A stretch of DNA of 64,000 nt from Arthrobacter sp. H16F315 (GTDB lineage Bacteria; Actinomycetota; Actinomycetes; Actinomycetales; Micrococcaceae). A model generated the notes under the pieces. It made no database searches. It was not told the origin of the DNA and saw only the letters and a list, made by a program, of their open reading frames with translations. Below are positions 45,689-55,273 of this stretch, piece after piece. The stretch covers positions 868,001-932,000 of the forward strand of contig NZ_JAMXSS010000002.1 in assembly GCF_024124825.1 (NCBI RefSeq). Reading direction: 5' to 3'. The number at the start of each line of letters is the position of its first letter. Positions within the stretch are counted from its first letter, which is position 1. A program made the position numbers and the translations under genes.

Positions 45689-47371
45689 GTGGCTCATATT
45701 GACGTTTCCAACATCGATTACTTCCTCTCCGACGGCACACAGCTGCTCAACGGTGTGACCTTCAAGGTTCCGGACGGCACTAAAACTGCTCTGATCGGAC
45801 CCAACGGAACCGGCAAAACAACGCTGTTCAGGATCATCTCAGGAGACCTTGTCCCGGACGAAGGTGTGGTCGGGCGCTCCGGCAACATGGGAATTATGCG
45901 GCAGTTCGTGGGTCAGGTCCGGGATGATTCAACCGTCCGTGACCTTCTGGTCTCCGCAGCGCCTCCCGCCCTGGCAGCCGCCGCCCGCGCCGTCGACGAG
46001 GCCGAACTGGCGATGATGGAGCACGACGACGAGCCCACCCAGATGAAGTATGCCCAAGCCATTGTGGACTGGGGCGACGCCGGCGGGTACGACGTCGAAA
46101 CGGTCTGGGACGAGGTCTGTATGGCTGCCCTGGGGCTCCCCTTTGACCGGGCGCAGCACCGGCCCGCGTCCAGCCTCTCCGGCGGTGAACAGAAGCGCCT
46201 GGTGCTGGAGGCACTCTTCGCCGGCCCGGACCCGTTGCTGCTGCTGGATGAACCGGACAACTACCTTGACGTTCCCGGTAAGCGCTGGCTCGAGGCGAAG
46301 CTCAACGAATCGAAAAAGACAGTCCTCTTCATCAGCCACGACCGTGAGCTGCTCAACAATGCAGCGGGCCGCATCGTCACCCTTGAACCGGGTATCAACG
46401 GTGCCGGGGCCTGGATCCACGGCGGCGGGTTCGGGACCTACGTGGAGGCCCGAGCGGACCGGAACGCGCGGTTCGAGGAGCTCCGGAAGCGCTGGGACGA
46501 GGAGCACGTGAAGCTCAAGGAACTCGTCAACATGTACAAGAACAAGGCCGCGTTCCGCTCGGACATGGCAAACCGGTACCACGCCGCCCAGACCCGGCTG
46601 GCGAAGTTCCTCGAAGCCGGCCCGCCCGAGGCGCTGCCGATCGAGCAGAACGTGCAGATGCGGCTCAAGGGCGGGCGCACCGCCAAGCGCGCCGTCGTCG
46701 CCGAGAAACTGGGCCTCACCGGTTTGATGAAGCCGTTCTCGACAGAAGTATGGTTCGGCGACCGAGTCGGCGTCCTGGGTTCCAACGGCTCCGGCAAGAG
46801 CCATTTCCTGCGGCTGCTGGCCACTGGCGGCACCGACCCGGAGCGGGAGCACCTGCCGGTTTCCGACGTCGACATCGCCGAAGTACCGCATGACGGAACG
46901 GTGAAGCTGGGCGCCCGCATCCGGCCCGGTTTCTTCGCCCAGACGCACGTCCGCCCGGACCTGCTGGGCAAGACCCTGCTCGAAATCCTGCACCGCGGAG
47001 ACGAGCACCGCTCGGGGATGGGGCGCGAAGCCGCCGCCGGTGCACTCGACGGATACGGCCTGGCCCCGCAGTCGGAACAGAAGTATGAATCCCTCTCCGG
47101 CGGGCAGCAGGCCCGCTTCCAGATCCTGCTGCTGCAGCTCTCCGGCGCCACGTTGCTGCTGCTGGACGAACCTACGGACAACCTGGACCTGCATTCGGCC
47201 GAAGCGCTGGAACGCGCCATCAACCACTTCGAGGGCACCGTCCTGGCGGTGACGCACGACCGCTGGTTCGCACGGACCTTCGACCGCTTCCTGGTCTTTG
47301 GCTCCGACGGCAAGGTCTACGAATCGGCCGAGCCGGTCTGGGACGAAAAGCGCGTCGAGCGCGCCCGCTAG
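45689..47371 (+). CDS. ABC-F family ATPase
   Basis: 560 residues with two ATPase domains and no membrane helices. First domain: GPNGTGKTT, LSGGEQ, LLLLDEPDNYLD; second: GSNGSGKSH, LSGGQQ, LLLLDEPTDNLD. The inter-domain linker (about 245-330) is long, charged and helical (VEARADRNARFEELRKRWDE). ABC-F proteins act on ribosomes in translation or antibiotic protection; which is not clear. Start GTG at 45689, upstream GGGAGGATGGAAGG. Confidence 0.9.
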   Translation: MAHIDVSNIDYFLSDGTQLLNGVTFKVPDGTKTALIGPNGTGKTTLFRIISGDLVPDEGVVGRSGNMGIMRQFVGQVRDDSTVRDLLVSAAPPALAAAARAVDEAELAMMEHDDEPTQMKYAQAIVDWGDAGGYDVETVWDEVCMAALGLPFDRAQHRPASSLSGGEQKRLVLEALFAGPDPLLLLDEPDNYLDVPGKRWLEAKLNESKKTVLFISHDRELLNNAAGRIVTLEPGINGAGAWIHGGGFGTYVEARADRNARFEELRKRWDEEHVKLKELVNMYKNKAAFRSDMANRYHAAQTRLAKFLEAGPPEALPIEQNVQMRLKGGRTAKRAVVAEKLGLTGLMKPFSTEVWFGDRVGVLGSNGSGKSHFLRLLATGGTDPEREHLPVSDVDIAEVPHDGTVKLGARIRPGFFAQTHVRPDLLGKTLLEILHRGDEHRSGMGREAAAGALDGYGLAPQSEQKYESLSGGQQARFQILLLQLSGATLLLLDEPTDNLDLHSAEALERAINHFEGTVLAVTHDRWFARTFDRFLVFGSDGKVYESAEPVWDEKRVERAR

Positions 47372-47398
47372 CCACAAGCCCGCGGACGGAGTTCGTCG

Positions 47399-47432
47399 AC
47401 GCTCCCTCCTTTCCTGCAGGTTTTGCGCCAAC
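47399..47432. repeat. 34-bp repeat, left copy
   Basis: Begins ACGCTCCCTCC and ends GTTTTGCGCCAAC; 32 of 34 bases match the copy at 52814-52847, in the same orientation. It abuts the end of gntR. Confidence 0.85.
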
Positions 47433-48178
47433 TACTCCGTAAACAGCCCGGACGGCTGTTCGGCCTCCGGGCCGGCGGTTCCTCCCATGGCAGCGACCAG
47501 CCGCTCACGGGCGCGCCCCAAGTGTTCGTCGAGGAGCACGGCGGCAGCCTCGCCCTGTCCGGCCCCGATCAGTTCGAGGATTCTCTGGTGTTCGGCCTGG
47601 ATCAGCGCGGTGTCCAGGAGGTGCAGGGACTGAATCCGGACCATGCACAGCCGCACCTCACCCACGAGCGAGCGGTACATCCGGCTGATGCGTTCATTGC
47701 CCACAGCGTCGATCAGGCTGGTGTGGAACCGCATGTCCGGTTCGACGACGTCGATCGGGGCGCCGGTCTGAACCGCCGCGATGTCGCGGTTGGCCTGCAC
47801 CGCCGCTTCGGGCACTTCCCGCGCGGTTGCGAGCCGGCGCAGCACTTCGCTCTCCAGATACGCGCGGGCGAGATAGATGTCCCGCACGGAGTCCGGGCCG
47901 AGTTCGACCACCCGGGCGGTCTTATGGGCTCCCCGATCCAGCAGCCCTTCGCCGACCAGCTTCTCGATCGAGGCCTTCGCAGTCGGCCGCGCCACGTCGT
48001 AGGAGGAGGCGACCTCCGACTCTGTCAGGGCGTCGCCGGACCCAAGCTCGCCGGCGAAGATCCGGTTCCGCAGATCCGAGGCGACCGCGTCCACGATCGA
48101 GACTGCTGCAATTCGGCCGGCCACCGGAGCTCCCATTCCGCCAAGAGTTTCTTGTTCAATCCCAATCTTGCCAGACAA
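47432..48178 (-). CDS. GntR-family regulator (FCD domain), probable lactate-responsive repressor
   Basis: 248 residues. Winged helix at about 27-90 (VASDLRNRIFAGELGSGDALTESEVASSYDV) and an FCD ligand domain after it (RAYLESEVLRRLATAREVPE..., DMRFHTSLIDAVGNERI) with the His residues typical for metal binding. Divergent from the lactate permease and dehydrogenase genes, with FCD-type operators between them. LldR-type control of lactate use is the best guess. Confidence 0.85.
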   Translation of the reverse strand: MSGKIGIEQETLGGMGAPVAGRIAAVSIVDAVASDLRNRIFAGELGSGDALTESEVASSYDVARPTAKASIEKLVGEGLLDRGAHKTARVVELGPDSVRDIYLARAYLESEVLRRLATAREVPEAAVQANRDIAAVQTGAPIDVVEPDMRFHTSLIDAVGNERISRMYRSLVGEVRLCMVRIQSLHLLDTALIQAEHQRILELIGAGQGEAAAVLLDEHLGRARERLVAAMGGTAGPEAEQPSGLFTE

Positions 48179-48183
48179 GACAA

Positions 48184-48221
48184 CTGGTCAGGCTTGACCA
48201 GCATGTGCACTTGTAAGACAA
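48184..48221. promoter_or_regulatory. GntR-family operators in the lactate divergent promoter
   Basis: Two palindromes: CTGGTCAGGCTTGACCAG (48184-48201), and TTGTAAGACAA (48211-48221), which fits the pattern TNGTNNNACNA reported for Corynebacterium LldR. Both lie between gntR and lldP, 48-85 bases from the lldP start. Confidence 0.7.
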
Positions 48222-48268
48222 TCGTAGGGCGCCACGGAGTTGTGACGCCTAACACACTATGGAGACAT

Positions 48269-49984
48269 ATGTTTCAGCAGATCCTCGATCCCATTGCCGG
48301 GTCACTGGTGATTTCAGCCCTTTGCGCGGCACTTCCGCTCGTCCTGCTCTTCGTTCTACTGGGCGTCTTCAAGGTGAAAGCCCCCGTGGCGGCCCTTGCC
48401 AGCCTGGCCCTGTCCCTCCTGCTGGCCATCGTCGGCTGGCAGATGCCGGTGAACCAGGCCCTCAGCGCTACCGCGGCCGGCATCTTCTACGGCTTGTTCC
48501 CTATCCTGTGGATACTGGTCAACGCCCTCTGGATTTACCGGCTCACCGTGGCCACCCCGTGGTTCGAAGTGCTGGGACGCACCATCCGTTCCATCTCGAA
48601 CGACCTGAGGATCCTGTCAATCCTCATCGCCTTCTGCTTCGGCGCCCTGCTGGAATCCCTGGCCGGATTCGGCGCGCCGGTGGCGATCTCTGCCGCCATG
48701 CTGATGGCAGCCGGCATGAAACCGCTGAAATCCGCAGTGGTCTCGCTGCTGGCCAACACCGCTCCCGTGGCCTTCGGCGCGATGGCCGCGCCCATCATCG
48801 CCCTGAACGGCGTCACGGGCCTGCCGCTGAATGATCTGTCCTCCATGGCCGGGCGTCAGACGCCGTTCATCGCGCTGATCGTGCCGCTGCTGCTGGTGTT
48901 CATCGTCGACGGCCGCCGCGGCGTCAAGCAGACCTGGCCCGTGGCCCTCGTGGCGGGCGCCGCCTTCGGCGTCGCCCAGTTTGTCACGTCCAACTTCTTC
49001 GCCGTGGAACTGACTGACGTTGTCGCCGCCGTCGTGACCGTGGCGGCCGTGCTGCTGATGCTGAAGTTCTGGCAGCCGAGGGAAACCGTCGGGATGGACG
49101 GGTCCTCCGCCGAGAGGGCCCCGGAAGCTGTGCACGCCGCTGCTGCCGCAGCGACCGGAAGCACTTCCCGGGACGGCGGGTCCGCGGCCGTGACCGCCGC
49201 CGCCCCCGGCACCCCCGTTCCGACCGATAACTCCCGGCCCGAACCCCGGCAGATCTGGATGGCGATCGCTCCCTACCTGATCATCATCGCGGTGTTCTCC
49301 GTGGCCCAGCTTCCGTTCGTCAAGATCTGGTTGGGCCAGGTCGGCAGCGTGACCTTCGCCTGGCCCGGCCTGGACCTCACAGATTCGGCCGGCAAACCGG
49401 TTGCGGCCACCAAGTTCAAGCTCGACCACCTCAAGGCGACCGGCACCCTGCTGCTGCTCTCCGGGCTGATCACCATGGCGCTGTACAAGATCACGGCGTC
49501 CCAGGGCCTGCGCATCTACAAGGACACGTTGGTCCAGCTGCGCTGGACCATCGTCACCGTCACCGCCGTCCTGGGCCTGTCCTTCGTGATGAACCTGTCC
49601 GGCCAGACCACCACCCTGGGCTTCGCGCTGGCCTCCGCGGGCGGCTTCTTCGCCATCCTCTCGCCACTGATCGGATGGATCGGCGTCGCCCTGACCGGCT
49701 CCGACACCTCCTCCAACTCCCTGTTCGGCCAGATGCAGGCCACCGCAGCAGCGCAGACCGGCCTGTCACCGGTGCTGATGGCCGCCGCCAACTCCTCCGC
49801 CGGCGTGATGGGCAAGATGCTGTCGCTGCAAAACCTGGCCGTTGCCGCCGCGGCCGTGGGGCTTGACGGCGCCGAGGGGACCCTCTTCCGCAAACTCATC
49901 GGCTGGAGCCTGGGCCTCCTGGCACTCATCACCGTGCTGATCTTCCTGCAGTCCACCCCCGTGCTCGGCTGGATGGTCCCCTGA
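48269..49984 (+). CDS. lldP: L-lactate permease (LctP/LldP family)
   Basis: 571 residues with about 13 membrane helices. Conserved FGALLESLAGFGAPVAISAAML, NTAPVAFGAMAAPIIAL, LTGSDTSSNSLFGQMQ and AAANSSAGVMGKMLSLQN are diagnostic for LctP permeases. A long polar loop rich in Ala/Ser/Gly at about 275-330 splits the protein. ATG at 48269 has GGAGA upstream; the frame is open far upstream but that part is antisense to gntR. Stop overlaps the next ATG. Confidence 0.93.
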   Translation: MFQQILDPIAGSLVISALCAALPLVLLFVLLGVFKVKAPVAALASLALSLLLAIVGWQMPVNQALSATAAGIFYGLFPILWILVNALWIYRLTVATPWFEVLGRTIRSISNDLRILSILIAFCFGALLESLAGFGAPVAISAAMLMAAGMKPLKSAVVSLLANTAPVAFGAMAAPIIALNGVTGLPLNDLSSMAGRQTPFIALIVPLLLVFIVDGRRGVKQTWPVALVAGAAFGVAQFVTSNFFAVELTDVVAAVVTVAAVLLMLKFWQPRETVGMDGSSAERAPEAVHAAAAAATGSTSRDGGSAAVTAAAPGTPVPTDNSRPEPRQIWMAIAPYLIIIAVFSVAQLPFVKIWLGQVGSVTFAWPGLDLTDSAGKPVAATKFKLDHLKATGTLLLLSGLITMALYKITASQGLRIYKDTLVQLRWTIVTVTAVLGLSFVMNLSGQTTTLGFALASAGGFFAILSPLIGWIGVALTGSDTSSNSLFGQMQATAAAQTGLSPVLMAAANSSAGVMGKMLSLQNLAVAAAAVGLDGAEGTLFRKLIGWSLGLLALITVLIFLQSTPVLGWMVP

Positions 49985-52808
49985 TGGCTCCCCTGGACCT
50001 GGCCCGCCTCCGCTCGGCAGTGCAGGACCCCGCCCAGGTGAAGACCCGGGCGATCGACCTGCACGCGAATGCCCATGACGCCTCGCACTTCCTGCTGATC
50101 CCGCAGGCCGTCGTCACGGCAGGGAGCGCCGCCGACGTCGGCGGGCTGCTGCGCGCCAGCGCGGCCCAAGGAGTGCCGCTGACTTTCCGCTCCGGCGGCA
50201 CCAGCCTGAGCGGGCAGGCAGTCACCGACGGCGTGCTCGTGGATGTCCGACGCAACTTCAGGGACATCGAAGTGCTCGACGGCGGCGCCCGGGTCCGCGT
50301 CCAGCCCGGCGTCACCGTGCGGGCGCTCAATGCGAGACTCGCCCGTTACGGCCGGAAATTCGGGCCCGATCCGGCCAGCGAGGCAGCGTGCACCATCGGC
50401 GGTGTGGTCGCCAACAACTCATCCGGGATGAACTGCGGCACAGTGGACAACACCTACCGCACCCTGGAGTCGCTGACCGTGGTGCTGCCCTCCGGCACCG
50501 TGATCGACACCGCGGCGGCCGACGCCGACCAGAAACTCCGTGCCCTCGAGCCGGAACTCCATGACGGCCTCGCCCGGCTGGCCGCGCGGGTCAGGAACAA
50601 TCCGGACTCCGTGCAGCGGATCCGGCAGCAGTTCTCCATGAAGAACACCATGGGCTACGGCCTGAACTCCCTGCTGGACTTCCAGACCCCCGTGGACATC
50701 ATGACCCACCTGATTGTCGGCAGCGAAGGCACCCTCGGTTTCGTGGCCGAAGCGGTCTTCCGCACCATCCAGCGGCTCCCGCATGCCGCCGCAGGCCTGC
50801 TGGTGTTCCCGGACCTCGAGGCCGCCAACGCCGCCCTGCCCGCCCTCGTCGCGACGGGGGCCGCCACCGTTGAGCTGATGGACGGGCTGTCCCTCAAGGT
50901 GGGCCAGACGCTCAAGGGAACACCCGCCGTCGTGCAGGACCTGGTCGTCCGGGACCACGCCGCCCTGCTCGTGGAGTACTCCGCCGGCAGCGCCGCGCAA
51001 CTGGAGGAACTCCAGCGCCATGGCGAGGACATTCTCCCTGGCCTCGGGCTGTCCGCCCCCGCCCGGTTCACCGGCGACTCCCGGGAACGCGGCCAGCTCT
51101 GGCAGTTGCGCAAAGGCCTCTACGCCTCGGTCGCCGGAGCGCGTCCCCAGGGAACCACCGCGCTGCTGGAGGACATTGTGGTCCCGGTGCCGGTGCTGGG
51201 ACGCACCTGCCGGGAATTGATCCGGCTCTTCGATAAATACAGCTACAGCAACAGTGTGATCTTCGGCCACGCCAAGGACGGCAACGTCCACTTCATGCTC
51301 ACGGACGGCTTCGCCACCGCGGCCGAACTGGACCGCTACGGCGCGTTCACCGAAGACATGGTGGACCTGGTTCTGGCCGAGGGCGGATCGTTGAAGGCAG
51401 AGCACGGGACCGGGCGAGTCATGGCCCCCTACGTCCGACGGCAGTACGGGGATGAGCTCTACGACGTCATGCGCACCGTCAAGCGGCTCTTCGACCCCGC
51501 CGGGATGCTCAACCCGGGCGTATTGATGGATGAGGATCCGCTGGCGCATCTGCGTCATATCAAGACGGCGCCGCCCGTCGCGGAGGAAGTGGACCGCTGC
51601 GTCTCCTGCGGCTACTGCGAGCCGGTGTGCCCCAGCAAGGACATCACCCTTACGCCGCGGCAGCGCATCGTCACGCTGCGCGCCATCGAATCCGCGCGGC
51701 TGGCCGGGGACACGGTGCTGGTCAAGGAGCTGGAAAAGGACTACGAGTACGAATCCGTGGATACCTGCGCCGTGGACGGGATGTGCCAGACCGCCTGCCC
51801 CGTGGACATCAACACCGGATCGCTCGTCAAGCGCCTGCGGAAGGCCGACGCCGGTCCGCTCGCCAACGGTGCCTGGAACGCCGCCGCCAAGCACTGGGAA
51901 GGCGTCACCCGCGGTGCTTCCCTGGCGCTGACGGTCGTCAACAAGCTCCCGGCCGCTGCCATCGCCGCACCCAACCACGCAGCGCGGGCAGTGCTCGGGA
52001 AAGATACGGTGCCGCTGTATTCCGCCGAACTGCCGGGCGGCGGCCCGGTGCGCAAGCGTCAGGCCCCGGCGGGGGAAGTTGACGCCGTCTACTTCCCGGC
52101 CTGTGTTGGCACTATGTTCGGACCGGCAGGAGCCGGTCCTGACGGTCAGGGACGCGGCGTCCAGTACAGCTTCGAACAACTCTGTGCCCGGGCCGGGCTC
52201 ACCCTCCTCGTACCCGAAGGCATCGATGGCCTGTGCTGCGGCACGCCCTGGTCCTCGAAAGGCATGGCGGCGGGCCAAAGAACGATGAGGGAGAAGACCC
52301 TGGCCGCCCTCCGGGAGGCGACCCGGGAGGGGAGCTTCCAATCGTGTGCGACGCGTCCTCCTGCACCGAGGGCCTGCGCCAGGCGGTGGAATCGGACGCA
52401 CCCGCGGCAGGGCAGCGCGCCCTGCGGATGCTGGACGCCGTGGACTTCGCCGCGGAACGGATCCTGCCCCGGCTGCCCGGCCACGAGAAGCTGGAGTCAC
52501 TGGCGCTCCATCCCACCTGCTCGTCCACCCGGATGGGCCTCAACGATGCCCTGGGCGCCGTCGCCGGCGCCGTGGCGGACCGGGTTGAGATCCCGGAAAA
52601 CTGGGGCTGCTGCGCGTTCGCCGGGGATCGGGGCATGCTGCACCCGGAACTGACAGCGTCGGCGACCGCGAAACAGGCTGCGGAAGTGGCCGACATGGAA
52701 GCCGCCGCCCACGCCTCCTGCAACCGGACCTGCGAACTGGGCATGACCCGGGCCACGGGTGCCCAGTACAGGCACGTGCTCGAGCTGCTGGAAGAGGTCA
52801 CGCGGTAG
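49984..52808 (+). CDS. dld: FAD/Fe-S D-lactate (or glycolate-type) dehydrogenase (frameshifted near the C-terminus)
   Basis: Large respiratory oxidoreductase of about 940 residues. FAD_binding_4 domain (PLTFRSGGTSLSGQAV, GGVVANNSSGMNCG) and FAD-oxidase C domain (GHAKDGNVHFML, EHGTGRVMAPYV), then two 4Fe-4S motifs (CVSCGYCEPVCPS, CAVDGMCQTACPVD) and a CCG pair (GLCCGTPWSSKG; WGCCAFAGDRG). One G missing from the run at 52329-52332 shifts the frame; restoring it joins LREATREG to ELPIVCDASSCTEGL. It oxidises D-lactate or related 2-hydroxy acids with quinone as acceptor. Operon partner of lldP. Confidence 0.88.
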
Positions 52809-52813
52809 ACAGA

Positions 52814-52847
52814 ACGCTCCCTCCCTTCCTGCACGTTTTGCGCCAAC
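52814..52847. repeat. 34-bp repeat, right copy
   Basis: Begins ACGCTCCCTCCC and ends GTTTTGCGCCAAC. It runs into a 15-base element CCAACGCTCTCTCAC (52843-52857) that recurs inverted at 52893-52907 (GTGAGAGAGCGTTGG). Copies of this type look like a dispersed intergenic repeat. Confidence 0.85.
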
Positions 52848-52882
52848 GCTCTCTCACGGGATGGGAGAGCGTTGGCGTTTTT
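52841..52882 (+). terminator. Terminator after the lactate operon
   Basis: 13-bp stem CGCCAACGCTCTC/GAGAGCGTTGGCG with an 11-base loop and TTTTT. Made of the same sequence as the repeat element. Confidence 0.9.
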
Positions 52883-52908
52883 CGTGCGAAAGGTGAGAGA
52901 GCGTTGGG

Positions 52909-53254
52909 CTATTTGAAGGTCTTGCGCTTGGTTTCGGTGCCGTCCGGGGAGTAGGTGATCCATTCGCCAGTCTTCCGTCCGACGTCGAAGGATCCCTCGT
53001 CCAACAGCTCGCCGCTGCGGTGCCACCGCTGCCAGAAGCCGTCCTGCTGCCCGTCCCGGAATGCCCCCTTCTGCAGCAGTCCGCCTCCTTCGCGGTACCA
53101 GACGCAGTCGCCGTCGAGCTGTCCACCACGGTAACCGGCCTCGGCTTTGACTTGGCCGCTGCGGAAGTAAAAAGACCCACCGGCCGTGGCGTTCGCCGTC
53201 GAGGTACTCCCCGGCGCCGGAGACCCTGCCGTCCGTAAATAGTTCTTCAGCCAT
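52909..53254 (-). CDS. MORN-repeat (YwqK-like) protein (frameshifted in this sequence)
   Basis: About 114 residues once one base is removed from the A run at 53169-53173: MAEELFTDGRVSGAGEYLDG then RHGRWVFYFRSGQVKAEAG. The repeat units G(x)W(x)YxxG... (WRHSGELLDEGSF, GEWITYSPDGTETK) match YwqK/MORN-like proteins, sometimes found in toxin-antitoxin or stress loci; function unknown. Start ATG at 53254; the DeoR gene diverges 34 bases away. Confidence 0.7.
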
Positions 53255-53286
53255 AACGCCAGAATACATTTGCGCAAGGAGTGATC

Positions 53287-53311
53287 AAATGATCACGCTT
53301 GGTTATCATTT
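53287..53311. promoter_or_regulatory. Candidate DeoR operator
   Basis: Inverted repeat AAATGAT (53287-53293) and ATCATTT (53305-53311), with TGATCAAATGATCA at its left side. It overlaps the start codon of the DeoR gene and lies beside its ribosome site, which would allow autorepression. Confidence 0.55.
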
Positions 53312-54089
53312 GTACATGGGGACTGAGGAGCGCCACCGCCGCATCGGAGCACTGTTGCGGCACCAGGAGCATGTAACGATCGATGAGCTGATGGGCGCCG
53401 TTGGTGCCTCCGGGGCGACGATCCGCCGTGACCTGGATGTCCTGGCCCGGCACGGCGTTCTCCGCCGGGTCCATGGCGGTGCCCGGAGCCTCGTTCTGGG
53501 GGGCGGATACCCTGAGTACGGCCAACGCGAAATCGAGGACCGCGCCGTGAAGGTGCGGATTGCGGCCGGCGTCGCCGCACTGCTGCCGGACCGCGGGCAC
53601 GTCTGGGTGGACAGCGGCACCACTGCCACCGCGGTGGCCCGCCAGCTGAGGCTGCGGCAGATGACCGTGATGCCGATGTCGTTGCAGGCCGTCAGCGCGT
53701 TGACCGAAGGGGGCCCAGCTGCCGGCCGTCATCCCGACCTGCTGCTGCCCGGCGGGAGTTTGCTCGCCGGCGAACGGTCTTTCCGCGGACCCATGACGGA
53801 ATCGAACATCCGTTCGCTGCGGTTTGATGCAGCCGTCCTCACGCCCTGCGCACTGAACCTCCGGGATGGGATGATGGCCCACGACCTCGACGACGCGGCG
53901 GTAAAACGCGCTGGAGTGGAGTCCGCGGCCCGGGTGATCGTGGCCTGCTGCGCAGCCAAATGGGACGCCACCGCCGTCGCACTTGTCGCGTCGCTGGACG
54001 CCGTGGACGTCCTCGTCACGGACCATCAGTTCAGTGCCGAAGACCTTGACCAGCTCACCCAACACTCGGTGGAAGTAGTGATCGTATGA
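53289..54089 (+). CDS. DeoR-family transcriptional regulator
   Basis: 266 residues. Helix-turn-helix at about 15-65 (RHRRIGALLRHQEHVTIDELMGAVGASGATIRRDLDVLARHG, displayed here only by its ends: RHRRIG to LARHG) and the sugar-phosphate sensor domain (GHVWVDSGTTATAVARQL, LNLRDGMMAHDLDDAAVKRA). DeoR proteins sense phosphorylated sugars. The ATG at 53289 has a good site AAGGAG at 53276-53281; another ATG at 53316 lacks one. Coupled to the MFS gene by a 4-base overlap. Confidence 0.9.
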   Translation: MITLGYHLYMGTEERHRRIGALLRHQEHVTIDELMGAVGASGATIRRDLDVLARHGVLRRVHGGARSLVLGGGYPEYGQREIEDRAVKVRIAAGVAALLPDRGHVWVDSGTTATAVARQLRLRQMTVMPMSLQAVSALTEGGPAAGRHPDLLLPGGSLLAGERSFRGPMTESNIRSLRFDAAVLTPCALNLRDGMMAHDLDDAAVKRAGVESAARVIVACCAAKWDATAVALVASLDAVDVLVTDHQFSAEDLDQLTQHSVEVVIV

Positions 54090-55273
54090 CCAAGACGGCA
54101 ACCCGCCCGCAACTCAACGCCGCCGCAGCGGCCACCTTCCTGATCTTCGGAATTAACGGGCTGGTGTTCGCCAGCTGGGCCGCCCGCATCCCTGCGGTGA
54201 CGGACATCCTTGGCATCTCCTCCGGGCAGATGGGGACCCTGCTGTTGTGCGTGGCGGCGGGATCCCTGGTCGCCCTGCCCACTGCCGGCCACGTGGTGGG
54301 ACGGATCGGGACGGCGAATGCCGTGCGCGCCGCCGGCCTGGTCGCGGCTTTTGCCGGCGTCGGTGTGGCGCTGGCGCTGCTGGCCGGCTCCGTGCCGGGA
54401 ACCGCCGTTGCACTGTTTTTCTTCGGTGTGGGCATCGGCCTGTGGGACGTGTCCCAGAACATTGAAGGCGTCGACGTCGAGCACCAGCTCGGGCGCACCA
54501 TCATGCCGCAGTTCCATGCAGCCTTCAGCGGCGGCGCGTTCCTCGGCGCCCTGATCGGCGCTGGCCTGGCGGGTCTGGGTGTCGGGCTTCCGGCGCACCT
54601 GCTGGTGATCGCCGTCATCGTCGCCACACTGACGGTTGTTGCGCCGCGCTATTTCCTGCCGCACCTCCCGGCACCAGCGGCGGTAGCCGGGGAGCGGACG
54701 GAACCCAAGGGGCGCACGGCCTGGCGGGACGGTCGGACACTGCTGATCGGTGTGGTGGTGCTCGGGGCGACACTTACCGAAGGCGCCGGCAACGACTGGA
54801 TCGCGAAAGCCGCCGTCGACGGCCTGAAGGCCACAGATTCCACCGGTGCGCTGCTTTTTGCCGCCTTTGTGCTGGCCATGACCGCTGTGCGGTTCTTCGG
54901 CGGCCGGGCGATTGACGCCTACGGCCGGGTACCCGTGCTCCGTGCCAGTATGGCGGCGGCCGCCGCAGGGCTGGGGCTTTTTGTGGTGGCCGGGAATCTT
55001 TGGTGGGCCACGGCCGGCGCGGTGCTCTGGGGTGCAGGGGCCGCCCTTGCGTTCCCGATGGGGATGTCGGCCGCGGCTGACGATCCCAGGCATGCCGCCG
55101 CCCGTGTTGCAGTGGTTTCCACGATCGGGTACATCGCATTCCTGGCGGGGCCGCCGCTGCTGGGCTACCTCGGAGACCTGGTCGGCATCCGGGTGGCACT
55201 GCTGACCATCATGATTCCAATTCTTGGGGCACTGCTGCTCGCCGGCGCCGCGAAGCCCGCGCGCGCCAGCTGA
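54086..55273 (+). CDS. MFS transporter
   Basis: 395 residues with about 12 membrane helices. Motifs ASWAARIPAVTDILGISSGQMGTLLL and GRAIDAYGRVPVLRASM fit the fucose permease-like/uncharacterised MFS group, often linked to DeoR regulators of sugar or sugar-acid use. ATG overlaps the DeoR stop by 4 bases. The 3' end overlaps the convergent PAP2 gene by 65 bases. Confidence 0.85.
   Translation: MTKTATRPQLNAAAAATFLIFGINGLVFASWAARIPAVTDILGISSGQMGTLLLCVAAGSLVALPTAGHVVGRIGTANAVRAAGLVAAFAGVGVALALLAGSVPGTAVALFFFGVGIGLWDVSQNIEGVDVEHQLGRTIMPQFHAAFSGGAFLGALIGAGLAGLGVGLPAHLLVIAVIVATLTVVAPRYFLPHLPAPAAVAGERTEPKGRTAWRDGRTLLIGVVVLGATLTEGAGNDWIAKAAVDGLKATDSTGALLFAAFVLAMTAVRFFGGRAIDAYGRVPVLRASMAAAAAGLGLFVVAGNLWWATAGAVLWGAGAALAFPMGMSAAADDPRHAAARVAVVSTIGYIAFLAGPPLLGYLGDLVGIRVALLTIMIPILGALLLAGAAKPARAS

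Noticed and set aside
45929..47431. 500-codon minus-strand open frame opposite the ABC-F gene
   Set aside because: Antisense shadow of a well-supported ATPase.
47423..48268. Upstream extension of lldP by 282 codons
   Set aside because: It runs antisense through gntR; lldP homology begins at 48269.
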